In this document: in pieces, positions 33,271 to 40,372 of the stretch | Layout: each line of letters starts with the position of its first letter | Numbering within the stretch: the stretch's first letter is position 1 | Assembly (NCBI GenBank): GCA_013697825.1 | Contig: JACCWD010000166.1 | Location: 1 to 44,229 of the forward strand | Length of the DNA stretch: 44,229 nt | Reading direction: 5' to 3' | From: Rubrobacter sp. | GTDB lineage: Bacteria > Actinomycetota > Rubrobacteria > Rubrobacterales > Rubrobacteraceae | Made by a program: the position numbers and the translations under genes | Notes under the pieces: model-generated | What the model was told of the DNA's origin: nothing | Database searches by the model: none | Seen by the model: the letters and a program-made list of their open reading frames with translations, nothing else

Positions 33271-34349
33271 TGCCGCCGAGCCGCACGTGGGCCGAGATCG
33301 ACCTCTCCTCCATCCGCCACAATGTCCGCGAACTGAAACGCCGGGCGAGCGGCTCCCGGCTCATGGCCGTCGTGAAGGCCGACGCATACGGACACGGTGC
33401 CGCCCCCGTCGCGAAGGCGGCTTTGGAGGCGGGCGCGGATTCCCTCGCCGTCGTCACCGTCGAGGAAGGCGCGGAGCTTCGGGGGGCGGGGGTGTCCGCC
33501 CCGATCCTCGTCTTCACGGATCTCTTCCCGGAGAAGCTGCCGATGGCGAAGGGCCTCGCCTTCGCCGTGACGGCCCACTCCATCGAGAGCGCGAAGCGTA
33601 TCTCGAAGCACTTCGGCCTCGAAGCGCATTTGAAGGTGAACACGGGGATGAACCGATGGGGCGTCGCCCCCTCCGAGGCGGGCGAGGCGCGGAAAATCCT
33701 CGGTTCGCAACTCGCCGGGGTGTACACGCATTTCGCCTCCGCCGACTCGGACGGGGACGCGACGGATGGACAAATTCGTGTCTTCGACGATGTCCTCGCC
33801 GCGCATTCCTTCGGCGATGTACTCGTCCATGCGGCGAACTCGGCGGCGACTTTGTGGCATCCCGAGTCTCATTACGGCCTCGTCCGTCCGGGGGTCGCTG
33901 TTTATGGGCTCCATCCCGCCGGGGGGGATGCGGCCTCCGAGAGCCTTCGTCCGGCGATGAGCTTGAAAAGTTATGTGGCGGATGTGAGGCGGCTCTCTCC
34001 GGGCGAGGGTGTATCTTATGGATTGACCTTTCGGGCCGGAGAGGCTATGTTCACGGCGACGGTTCCCGTCGGGTACGCCGAGGGGTACCGGAGGGTACTT
34101 TCGGGGAAGTCCGAAGCCCTCATCGGGGGTCGGCGGCGGCCGCTCCTCGGGCGGGTTACGATGGACGCCTCGGTCTTCGCGGCCGACGAGGGGGTTTCGG
34201 TCGGGGACGAGGTCGTTTTGCTCGGGAGGCAGGGAGATGGCGCGGTCTCCGCCGAGGAGCTTGGCGCTTTAGCTGGCACGATAAACTACGAAATAACGAC
34301 CGGGGTGGATCCCCGGCGAGTCGAGAGGAGTTTTTTGGATGTTCGATGA
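33270..34349 (+). CDS. alr: Alanine racemase
   Basis: 359 residues. The Schiff-base lysine K36 lies in VVKADAYGHGA and the opposite catalytic Tyr is Y250 in VSYGLTF; also MNRWG and RPGVAVYG. It interconverts L- and D-alanine with PLP to supply D-Ala for peptidoglycan. The start is GTG 33270, which overlaps the CBS stop by one base; no upstream Shine-Dalgarno sequence is obvious, implying coupling. The frame is open upstream only by composition. Confidence 0.97.
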   Translation: MPPSRTWAEIDLSSIRHNVRELKRRASGSRLMAVVKADAYGHGAAPVAKAALEAGADSLAVVTVEEGAELRGAGVSAPILVFTDLFPEKLPMAKGLAFAVTAHSIESAKRISKHFGLEAHLKVNTGMNRWGVAPSEAGEARKILGSQLAGVYTHFASADSDGDATDGQIRVFDDVLAAHSFGDVLVHAANSAATLWHPESHYGLVRPGVAVYGLHPAGGDAASESLRPAMSLKSYVADVRRLSPGEGVSYGLTFRAGEAMFTATVPVGYAEGYRRVLSGKSEALIGGRRRPLLGRVTMDASVFAADEGVSVGDEVVLLGRQGDGAVSAEELGALAGTINYEITTGVDPRRVERSFLDVR

Positions 34350-34686
34350 TCTTGACTGGGGATGGGCATTTAAGCGGGCGGCTTTCGTCGTCGCGATATA
34401 CATCGTCCTCATGTACGTCCTCAGCCGCACGTTTCCGGAGAGCTTCGGCCTCCAAACACAGGCGGAGTGGTTCGTAACGCTTAGATACGCCTTCTTCTTC
34501 TTCTTCGTCTTCGCGATTTTCTACGCTTTCATAGAACGCTCGCGCCGCCGCCGCATGGCCGGAACGCAGCCGGGCAAGAAGAAAGAAAGCAAGGACGACG
34601 AAGACAACGAGCGCGAGCCGGGGCCGCTCAAAGGGAAGCCGAACCCGAACGCGAGCCGCAAAAAGTCCACCCGCCGCCGCAAGTGA
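34339..34686 (+). CDS. Small membrane protein with Lys/Arg-rich tail
   Basis: 115 residues with two transmembrane helices (about 12-30 and 47-65) and a C-terminal tail of 45 residues rich in Lys, Arg, Glu and Asp. Not a family I recognise. ATG 34339 follows GAGAGGAG (34323-34330) and the gene overlaps alr by 11 bases, so it is made with it. Small charged-tail membrane proteins sometimes regulate a neighbour, but there is no direct clue here. Confidence 0.75.
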   Translation: MFDDLDWGWAFKRAAFVVAIYIVLMYVLSRTFPESFGLQTQAEWFVTLRYAFFFFFVFAIFYAFIERSRRRRMAGTQPGKKKESKDDEDNEREPGPLKGKPNPNASRKKSTRRRK

Positions 34687-34694
34687 TCGAGGGC

Positions 34695-34927
34695 CGGGAG
34701 TCGGGAGGTCGCGTCGCTTCGCTCGCTTCGGGGGTCGGGAGTTGGAGGACTCTCAACTCGCTTTCCCGCCACACCCTCCCTTCACCGCCCGAGGAACTCT
34801 CGCCAGACTCGTTGGGAGGCTGCGACGGCGGGAGCTTCGATGCCTCGTCTTTCCCGACTCCGTGCCGAAGCGTCGCGGTGCCGAAGGCGGCGAAGCCGGA
34901 TACGGCGCGGCGCGGCTCCCGACTCTC
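34695..34927. repeat. Non-coding element with inverted CGGGAGT-type ends
   Basis: GAGTCGGGAG (34698-34707) is inverted at CTCCCGACTC (34916-34925), and the left end includes the tandem heptamers CGGGAGT, CGGGAGG. A second GTCGGGAGTTGGAGG occurs at about 34735. The 280-base spacer between the small membrane protein and the HD gene holds nothing else. It resembles 7411-7590 in layout. Confidence 0.55.
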
Positions 34928-34966
34928 CGGAGCGACCGAAGGGAGCGACCCGCTCCCGGCTTTCCG

Positions 34967-35716
34967 ATGAGCTTCTTCGATTTCCTCGAACCCCCGCTCG
35001 ACGTGGAGCGGGCTTTGGCGGAGGTTCCGGAACTCTCGCTCGCCCGCGGCCTTTCGCAGAGTCCGTACCATCATCTCGATACGCTCGACCATATTTTGGA
35101 GGTTTGGCGGCGCGTGGAGGTCGAGCTTGCCGAGGGCGAGGTCGGGGCGCGGGTATGCCCGGAGTATTTGGAGGGGCTTCGATTGGCGGCGCTTCTCCAT
35201 GATGTCGCGAAGGCCGTTACGCGGGGGGAATACGAGGGGAAGGCCATATTCGTCGCGCACGACACGCTCGGGGCGATGATGGTCCGGAGGATTTGCGGGA
35301 GGCTTTCGGCGGGGCCGCTTTGCACGGACATCGCGGCGACGCTCACGGTGCTTCATCTCAAGATCGGGTTCATGGCGAGCGACCGGACGGATTATCCGCC
35401 GGAGCGGCTCGTCCGGGGGGCCGGGCCTTTCGGGGAGGAACTCGCCGTCCTCTCGTGGGCGGACCGCCTCGCCGCGCAGGGGCCGCGCCTTCGCGACGAG
35501 CACATCGAGTGCCACAAGAATCTCTGCCGGGAGTTCCTCGAAAAGAGCCGGAATTTCGGGCCGCATCCCGCGCCGGACTATGATGGTTTGAGGGCGGAAA
35601 TGTCCTCGGGCATCCCGGATCCGGAACTCGGGTACGCCGCTTCGCGCATTCGGCTCCTCGCTTCCCGCGGCATGGGGCGCGAAGAGGCTGTGGGCATCGT
35701 GGCCCGGACTCTTTGA
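34967..35716 (+). CDS. HD domain protein
   Basis: 249 residues. Metal-dependent HD phosphohydrolase motif: H36/H37 in SPYHHLDTL, D41-H42 in DHILEV, and H78-D79 in ALLHDVAKA. This matches the HD part of tRNA nucleotidyltransferases and related proteins, here without a nucleotidyltransferase domain. The substrate is unknown, likely a nucleotide or phosphate ester. ATG 34967 is chosen; the frame is open upstream through the repeat element, which is not coding. Located just before pspC, with no overlap. Confidence 0.85.
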   Translation: MSFFDFLEPPLDVERALAEVPELSLARGLSQSPYHHLDTLDHILEVWRRVEVELAEGEVGARVCPEYLEGLRLAALLHDVAKAVTRGEYEGKAIFVAHDTLGAMMVRRICGRLSAGPLCTDIAATLTVLHLKIGFMASDRTDYPPERLVRGAGPFGEELAVLSWADRLAAQGPRLRDEHIECHKNLCREFLEKSRNFGPHPAPDYDGLRAEMSSGIPDPELGYAASRIRLLASRGMGREEAVGIVARTL

Positions 35717-35788
35717 GCCGGGTCGGGGGACCGATGTCCGGAGGCTCGCGTCCGGCGGCTTTCGCGCGGGAGGGCGGCGGTTTCCCCG

Positions 35789-35797
35789 TGATAGAAT
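35789..35797 (+). promoter_or_regulatory. Extended -10 promoter of pspC-like gene
   Basis: TGaTAGAAT, an extended -10, 55 bases before the TTG start; TATGAT at 35830-35835 is a second -10 candidate nearer the start. No clear -35. Confidence 0.5.
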
Positions 35798-35852
35798 CGT
35801 TTTATCCATAACGGCTTCGGCCACACGGCTATGATTCGGGGAGGTCTTTGTT

Positions 35853-36053
35853 TTGGGAATCGAACGTTCGACGCGGGATCGCTATTTGATGGGGGTTTGC
35901 GGGGGATTGGCGCACACGCTCGGGTGGGACTCGAACCTCGTGCGGGCGATAACGATCCTCGCGGGAATCATCATTCCGGGCGTGAGCGTGTTCCTCGTGG
36001 GGATCGTGTACCTCGTCCTCGGCTTCGTCCTCCCCGAGAGCCGGGACTTCTAA
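35853..36053 (+). CDS. PspC domain membrane protein
   Basis: 66 residues, a minimal PspC: RSTRDRYLMGVCGGLAHTLGWDSNLVRAI with the C-G-G-L/I-A motif and one long membrane helix (about 34-60). PspC proteins sense envelope stress in some bacteria; small actinobacterial versions are poorly understood. Start TTG 35853 with GGGGAGGT (35838-35845) seven bases upstream. Four bases before the uracil-DNA glycosylase gene, so co-transcribed. Confidence 0.9.
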   Translation: MGIERSTRDRYLMGVCGGLAHTLGWDSNLVRAITILAGIIIPGVSVFLVGIVYLVLGFVLPESRDF

Positions 36054-36057
36054 AAAC

Positions 36058-36690
36058 TTGGAGTTCGCGGAGGCGCAAAAGGAGGCGCTCGGCTGCGTGA
36101 AGTGCGGCCTTTGCCACTCGCGCACTCAGGTCGTCTTTGGGGAGGGGCCGCTCAACGCGGGCCTTTTCGTGGTGGGCGAGGCTCCGGGCCTCAACGAGGA
36201 TAAGGAGGGCCGAACTTTTCAAGGAGCGTCGGGGATGCTCTTCGACCGCCTCCTCGAATCCATCGGCCTCGACCGCGGGAAAGTCTATGCGACGACGCTC
36301 GTGAAGTGCCGCCCGCCCGGCTCTCCGCCGAGGTCTCCGAGGCCGTCGGAGGTGGGAAGTTGCCGGGCGTACCTCATGAGCCAGATCTCCGCCGTTGACC
36401 CGAAGGCCGTCCTCGCCCTCGGCGAGATGGCGAGTCGCATCCTCACCGGGAAGAAGGAGCCTCTCGCGCGCATCCGGGGCCGGGCGATACCGCTCGACGG
36501 ACGGTATATCGTCCCGACTTTCTCGCTCGTGAAGGCGCTTTACGTACCCGCCGACCGGGACATGCTCGTCTCGGACTTCTCGCGCCTGCCGGAGCTTCTC
36601 GAAGCCGAAAGACCTTCGACATACGACACATTGAACGTTCTCGCGGCCCCCGCCGCCGACCGGGAGCCGATACAGCCCGGCCTTTGGTGA
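36058..36690 (+). CDS. Uracil-DNA glycosylase family 4-like, divergent
   Basis: 210 residues. Fe-S ligands C13, C16, C84 and C102 sit as in family 4 UDG, and motif A reads GEAPGLNED (40-48) with GRTFQGASGMLFD. The second motif, normally T-Y-H-P, reads PTFSLVKAL (153-161): the His is missing (Ser at 156). This suggests altered or lost glycosylase activity, or a branch with a different specificity. The C-terminal 30 residues are unlike the family. Start TTG 36058 without a clear Shine-Dalgarno sequence. Its stop overlaps the start of tsaE (GTGA). Confidence 0.82.
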   Translation: MEFAEAQKEALGCVKCGLCHSRTQVVFGEGPLNAGLFVVGEAPGLNEDKEGRTFQGASGMLFDRLLESIGLDRGKVYATTLVKCRPPGSPPRSPRPSEVGSCRAYLMSQISAVDPKAVLALGEMASRILTGKKEPLARIRGRAIPLDGRYIVPTFSLVKALYVPADRDMLVSDFSRLPELLEAERPSTYDTLNVLAAPAADREPIQPGLW

Positions 36691-37142
36691 GAGGCGTGAA
36701 CCTCGAAGACCTCGACGAGCCTTCCCTCGAAAGGCTCGCCGCGAAGCTCGCCCGAAACCTTCGTCCCGGCGACGCGGTCGTCCTTTCCGGCGAAGTCGGG
36801 GCGGGGAAGACGACGTTCGTCCGCTCGGCGGCGCGTTCGCTCGGGGTGCGCGAGCGTGTGACCAGCCCGACGTACCAAATCGCGAGGTCGTACGAAGGAG
36901 GGATCGGCGAGGGCCGTATCCCGGTGAACCACCTCGACCTTTATCGCCTCGACGGACTCGGCGCATACGACGCCCTCGACATCGAGGAATACCTCACCCC
37001 CGAGGCCATAACCTTCATAGAGTGGGCCGACCCCGCGCTGGAAATCATCGAGGAGCCGACGATCATAAACATCTCCCACCAAACTCCCTCGACGCGCCGC
37101 GTCGAAATCTCCGGCCCCCTCGCCGAGAGGATCGGGGAATGA
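36687..37142 (+). CDS. tsaE: tRNA t6A biosynthesis ATPase TsaE
   Basis: 151 residues. P-loop VVLSGEVGAGKTTFVRSAARSLG, then VTSPTYQIARSYEG and HLDLYRLDG with the family D-L-Y-R-L, and FIEWAD. It is the ATPase of the TsaBDE complex that places t6A at A37 of ANN-decoding tRNAs. The GTG 36687 overlaps the UDG stop by four bases; GTG 36696, with GAGAGG before it, is also possible. tsaB follows after 18 bases. Confidence 0.95.
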   Translation: MRGVNLEDLDEPSLERLAAKLARNLRPGDAVVLSGEVGAGKTTFVRSAARSLGVRERVTSPTYQIARSYEGGIGEGRIPVNHLDLYRLDGLGAYDALDIEEYLTPEAITFIEWADPALEIIEEPTIINISHQTPSTRRVEISGPLAERIGE

Positions 37143-37160
37143 CACCGGGGCGGGTATGAA

Positions 37161-37823
37161 ATGTTGACGCTCGTCCTCGACACTTCGACGGCTATCGTCG
37201 CCGTCGGGGTCGCGGATGGGGAGGGGCGGGAGGTTCTCTCGGAGATATCCGTCTCGAATCCCGGAGCCTCGGATTCGCTCCTTCCGGCGATCCACGCGGC
37301 CCTCGAACTCTCGGGGAGGACGCTCGGGGATGTGGAATGTATCCTCGTCGGGGTCGGCCCCGGAACGTTCACGGGCATCCGCATCGCCGCCGCCACGGCC
37401 CGCTCCCTCGCGCTCGGAGCCGGAGCCTCGCTCTCGAAGAACTCGACGCTCGCCGCCCTCGCCGCGCCCGCGCTGTCTTCCCGTACCGACATCCTCGCCG
37501 TCCTCGACGCGAAGCGGAGGCAAATCTTCGCGCAGCGTTTCTCGGAAGGCTCGGCGGGGGAGGTCGTGTGCGTCGAGCCGGAGGGGCTTTCGGCGCCCGG
37601 TGCTCCTCTCGTCGTCGGAGACGGGGCGGTTCGGTACCGGGAGATCCTCTCGAAGCTCGGGGAGGTTCCGCCGGACGGCTCCCCGCTCCACCGGGTGTCG
37701 GCGGCGGGGCATGTCATGTCCGCCGACTTCGCTCCGGTTCCCGCCGAGGACGTCGCCCCGATATACGTCCGGGAGCCGGACGCGGAGGTTCGCCGGGATC
37801 TCAATCCGTGGAGCCGTCCCTGA
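37161..37823 (+). CDS. tsaB: tRNA t6A biosynthesis protein TsaB
   Basis: 220 residues of the ASKHA fold: MLTLVLDTSTAIVAVGV, and GVGPGTFTGIRIAAATARSLA, the TsaB hallmark. The C-terminal half is shorter and less conserved, as usual. TsaB is the scaffold that binds TsaD and TsaE. The stop (TGA 37821-37823) lies within the rimI start region. Confidence 0.95.
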   Translation: MLTLVLDTSTAIVAVGVADGEGREVLSEISVSNPGASDSLLPAIHAALELSGRTLGDVECILVGVGPGTFTGIRIAAATARSLALGAGASLSKNSTLAALAAPALSSRTDILAVLDAKRRQIFAQRFSEGSAGEVVCVEPEGLSAPGAPLVVGDGAVRYREILSKLGEVPPDGSPLHRVSAAGHVMSADFAPVPAEDVAPIYVREPDAEVRRDLNPWSRP

Positions 37824-38251
37824 AAATTCGCCCGATGAAGACCTCCGACCTCGACGCGGCGATGGAGGTCGACGCGCTCTGCCTCCCCGCGCCGTGGACG
37901 GCGGGCATATGGAAGACCGAACTCGAAAGCCCGCTCGGATTCCACCTCGTCGCCGAGGAAAAAGGGAGGATACTCGGGCAGATCGGGGTGAAGAACATCC
38001 TCGACGAACTCCACATAACGACCCTCGCCGTCCGTCCCGAAAACCGCCGCTCGGGCGTGGCGCGAAACCTCGTCGAAGCTGCCATCGAAGAGTTCCCCGA
38101 CACGAAAGAGGTATACCTCGAAGTCCGACCGGGTAACGACGCGGCGAGGCGTTTTTATGGCTCGCTTGGCTTTCGGGATACGGGGAGGCGGCCGAGGTAT
38201 TACGGTGACGAGGACGCCGTCCTCATGACTTTGAGTCTTCGGAGTCATTAG
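37808..38251 (+). CDS. rimI: Ribosomal-protein-alanine N-acetyltransferase RimI
   Basis: 147 residues. SLKIRPMKTSDLDAAMEVDALCLPAPWTAGIWKTEL is the RimI N-terminus and LHITTLAVRPENRRSGVARNLVEAAI contains the acetyl-CoA loop R-R-S-G-V-A. It acetylates the N-terminus of ribosomal protein S18. The GTG 37808 start overlaps tsaB by 16 bases and is needed to include the IRPM strand; ATG 37835 would cut it. This tsaE-tsaB-rimI order is conserved in actinobacteria, normally followed by tsaD. Confidence 0.93.
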   Translation: MEPSLKIRPMKTSDLDAAMEVDALCLPAPWTAGIWKTELESPLGFHLVAEEKGRILGQIGVKNILDELHITTLAVRPENRRSGVARNLVEAAIEEFPDTKEVYLEVRPGNDAARRFYGSLGFRDTGRRPRYYGDEDAVLMTLSLRSH

Positions 38252-38525
38252 CTTCGGAGCCGTCGGCTTCGGAGTCGTCGCGGTTTTCGCCCCGGTTCTC
38301 TCTCCGGCGATTTATTTTCTCCCTCCGCTCTCTTCGGCGGCGTTCGAGGGCTTCCTTTCCCTCGAAGGGCTTCAATAAATAGAGTGCGGGGATGGCGCAC
38401 GCCAGAAAACTTATGAAGAGGGCGACCGCGATGAACGGGTCAACGGGGCCGCGGATCACGTATATGAGGAACATCGCGAGTACGACGAGCGCGATGAAGA
38501 CGAAAAGCAACGAGAAAGAACGCAT
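38223..38525 (-). CDS. Small two-helix membrane protein with charged tail
   Basis: 100 residues: two transmembrane helices (about 5-24 and 31-51), a basic Arg-rich stretch (about 60-80), and a Ser/Asp/Glu ending. It is on the opposite strand to rimI and overlaps its 3' end by 29 bases. Not a recognised family. The size and layout resemble the small membrane protein after alr (34339-34686) but the sequences do not align by eye. Confidence 0.7.
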   Translation of the reverse strand: MRSFSLLFVFIALVVLAMFLIYVIRGPVDPFIAVALFISFLACAIPALYLLKPFEGKEALERRRRERREKINRRRENRGENRDDSEADGSEANDSEDSKS

Positions 38526-38584
38526 GAAATGAGTATATCGGTAGACGACCGCGCCGACTCTCTGTGATCCCGGTCAAACCCACA

Positions 38585-38614
38585 TTGACTCGGCTTCCTT
38601 CTTTCGCCCATAAT
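38585..38614 (+). promoter_or_regulatory. Promoter of siderophore-binding protein gene
   Basis: TTGACT (38585-38590), 18 bases, CATAAT (38609-38614). A second GATAAT (38624-38629) lies close by; GATAATGAAT is half of a Fur-type or other iron box but the inverted half is poor. Confidence 0.6.
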
Positions 38615-38658
38615 CGTTTTTTTGATAATGAATCCCGATTGAAGAAAGGGAGACGGGC

Positions 38659-39675
38659 GTGGGAAGGTTTGCGACGCGGAGGGAGTTTCTTGCGGGGGCG
38701 GGTGGATTGTTTTTGCTCGGCCTCGCCGGATGCGGCGGTGGAGCGGGTGGGGATGAGTCGGGCGAGGAGGGTGGCTCCGGGGAGGCTCGGACGGTCGAGC
38801 ACAAGTTCGGTGAGACGGAGGTCGAGGGCGAGCCGGGTCGGGTGGTTTCGATCGGCTATCAGGAGCATGACTTCCTCTTCGCGCTCGGGGTGTCTCCGGT
38901 GGCGGTTAGGTATTGGTACGGCGACGAGGACGATGTCATTTTTCCGTGGGCCGAGGATGAGGCGGGGGATGCGGAGCCGGAAATATTGAACATGCCGGAG
39001 AACATAAACTTCGAGAGGATCGCCGCTTTGGAGCCGGATCTCATCGTCGGCCTTTATTCGGGGATGACGGAGGACGATTACGGGACGTTGTCCGAGATCG
39101 CGCCGACGGTGGCCCAGTCGGGCGACTTCATAGACTACGGGATGCCGTGGCAAGAAACGACGATGATGCTCGGGCGCGAGGGGCGGGCGGAGGAACTCGT
39201 CGCCGAAGTCGAGGGGATGTTCGAGGAGGCGCGCGAGTCGCATCCCGAGTTCGAGGGGAAGAGTTTGGCTATCGGGACGTATGCCGAGGGGACTTTCTCC
39301 ACCTTCGCCTCGGCGGACGCCCGTTCGAGGTTCTTCACCTCGCTCGGGTTCGTCATCCCCGAGGAGTTCGACGAGCTTGCCGGGGATTCCTTCTTCGCCG
39401 AAATAAGCGAGGAGCGCGTGGATCTCCTCGACGCCGACGTTCTCGTGTGGGATCAAATCTCCTTCGTCGAGGGCGGGCGCGAAGCCATCGAGTCCGAACC
39501 GCTCATAAATCGGCTCGACGCGATGCGCGAAGGACGCGCCATCTTCCTCGAAGGCGATACCGAGGACGCATTCGGGTGGAACACCGTTTTGAGTCTTCCA
39601 TTCGCGCTCGAAGAGATCGTGCCGATGCTCGAAGGCGCCGTGAACGGGGGGGCGGAAGCCACCTCTGATTCGTGA
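38659..39675 (+). CDS. Fe(3+)-siderophore ABC transporter substrate-binding lipoprotein
   Basis: 338 residues. The N-terminus has both a twin-arginine motif (TRREFLAG) and a lipobox LAGC with C25, so it is probably a Tat-exported lipoprotein. The domain (VSIGYQEHDFLFALGVSPVAV, IAALEPDLIVG, and paired long helices) is a type III/FepB-like iron-siderophore binding fold. No permease or ATPase gene lies next to it, so it is an orphan binding protein. GTG 38659 follows AAAGGGAG by 8-9 bases. Expected to sit on the outer face of the membrane and deliver iron complexes. Confidence 0.9.
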   Translation: MGRFATRREFLAGAGGLFLLGLAGCGGGAGGDESGEEGGSGEARTVEHKFGETEVEGEPGRVVSIGYQEHDFLFALGVSPVAVRYWYGDEDDVIFPWAEDEAGDAEPEILNMPENINFERIAALEPDLIVGLYSGMTEDDYGTLSEIAPTVAQSGDFIDYGMPWQETTMMLGREGRAEELVAEVEGMFEEARESHPEFEGKSLAIGTYAEGTFSTFASADARSRFFTSLGFVIPEEFDELAGDSFFAEISEERVDLLDADVLVWDQISFVEGGREAIESEPLINRLDAMREGRAIFLEGDTEDAFGWNTVLSLPFALEEIVPMLEGAVNGGAEATSDS

Positions 39676-39719
39676 AAACGAACCCGGTCGTCGCGGAACC
39701 CTCGTGGTGGCATCGTTGC

Positions 39720-39725
39720 TAAAAT
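39720..39725 (+). promoter_or_regulatory. -10 box, probable leaderless promoter of the DUF433 gene
   Basis: TAAAAT ends seven bases before ATG 39733. No Shine-Dalgarno sequence lies between. Confidence 0.55.
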
Positions 39726-39732
39726 ATCCGGC

Positions 39733-39963
39733 ATGGAAAGGTCGTATGAAGGCATCATCACGAGGGAACCCGGGAAGATGGGCGGAAAGCCCACGGTCCG
39801 GGGGATGAGGATCACGGTTTACGACGTGCTTTCGTACCTCGCCGCCGGGATGTCCAAAGAAGAGATTCTCGAAGATTTTCCTTATTTGACCGAGGAGGAC
39901 ATACTCGCGTGCCTAGCCTACGCGGCGGATCAAGAACGTAGGCTCGCGGCTTCGGGTGGATGA
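39733..39963 (+). CDS. DUF433 antitoxin
   Basis: 76 residues with the DUF433 sequence I recognise: ITREPGKMGGKPTVRGMRITVYDVLSYLAAGMSKEEILEDFPYLTEEDILACLAYAADQE, a helix-turn-helix-like antitoxin. It pairs with the DUF5615 gene just after it, whose ATG overlaps this stop by four bases. Together they form a VapBC-like toxin-antitoxin unit, which usually autorepresses its own promoter. Confidence 0.92.
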   Translation: MERSYEGIITREPGKMGGKPTVRGMRITVYDVLSYLAAGMSKEEILEDFPYLTEEDILACLAYAADQERRLAASGG

Positions 39964-40331
39964 GGCTCCTCTTCGATCAAAACCTCTCGCCGCGACTCGT
40001 GGATATGCTCGGGGATGTCTTCCCCGAATCGAGCCATCTCGCGTTTTCGGGCCTCGACTGCGCCCCCGACACGGAGGTTTTCGAGTATGCCCGCATCCAC
40101 GGATTCACGATCGTCACGAAGGACGCGGATTTCCACGATTTGAGCCGGATTCATGGCTCTCCTCCGAAGGTCGTCTGGCTCGGAACCGGAAACTGCGCGA
40201 CCGGGCGCATAGATACTTTGCTCCGGGAACGGCGCGAAGAGATCATCGAAATGTCCGAAGACATCGAAATGTCCGAAGACATCGAAATGTCCGAAGATCC
40301 GGATCGCCGCATCCTCCGCCTCTCGCCGTGA
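39960..40331 (+). CDS. DUF5615 PIN-like toxin
   Basis: 123 residues of the DUF5615 (Mut7-C-like PIN) family: LLFDQNLSPRLVDML with the acidic D6-type residue, then IVTKDADFHDL with D and D of the PIN core. It is expected to be a ribonuclease inhibited by the DUF433 protein. The ATG overlaps the antitoxin stop (ATGA). The C-terminus contains a triple 18-base repeat encoding IEMSED, which lengthens the protein beyond the usual fold. The module sits between rimI and tsaD, where it interrupts the common actinobacterial gene order. Confidence 0.9.
   Translation: MRLLFDQNLSPRLVDMLGDVFPESSHLAFSGLDCAPDTEVFEYARIHGFTIVTKDADFHDLSRIHGSPPKVVWLGTGNCATGRIDTLLRERREEIIEMSEDIEMSEDIEMSEDPDRRILRLSP
40245..40298 (+). 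repeat. 18-base repeat, three copies, inside toxin gene
   Basis: ATCGAAATGTCCGAAGAC occurs at 40245-40262, 40263-40280 and 40281-40298 (the last ends GAT). It encodes IEMSED three times. The period is a multiple of three, so copy changes keep the frame. Confidence 0.92.
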
Positions 40332-40360
40332 GAGGCGAGTCCGAAACCATGCACACACGC

Positions 40361-40366
40361 TAAAAT
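40361..40366 (+). promoter_or_regulatory. -10 box, probable leaderless promoter of tsaD
   Basis: TAAAAT ends six bases before the GTG start of tsaD, with ACACAC between and no Shine-Dalgarno sequence. Confidence 0.6.
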
Positions 40367-40372
40367 ACACAC

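Noticed and set aside
35804-35814. Further DnaA boxes (TTATCCATA here and near 17304)
   Set aside because: One mismatch each, isolated, and probably parts of promoters.
38611-38640. Fur box before the siderophore-binding gene
   Set aside because: GATAATGA has only a poor inverted partner, so not called.
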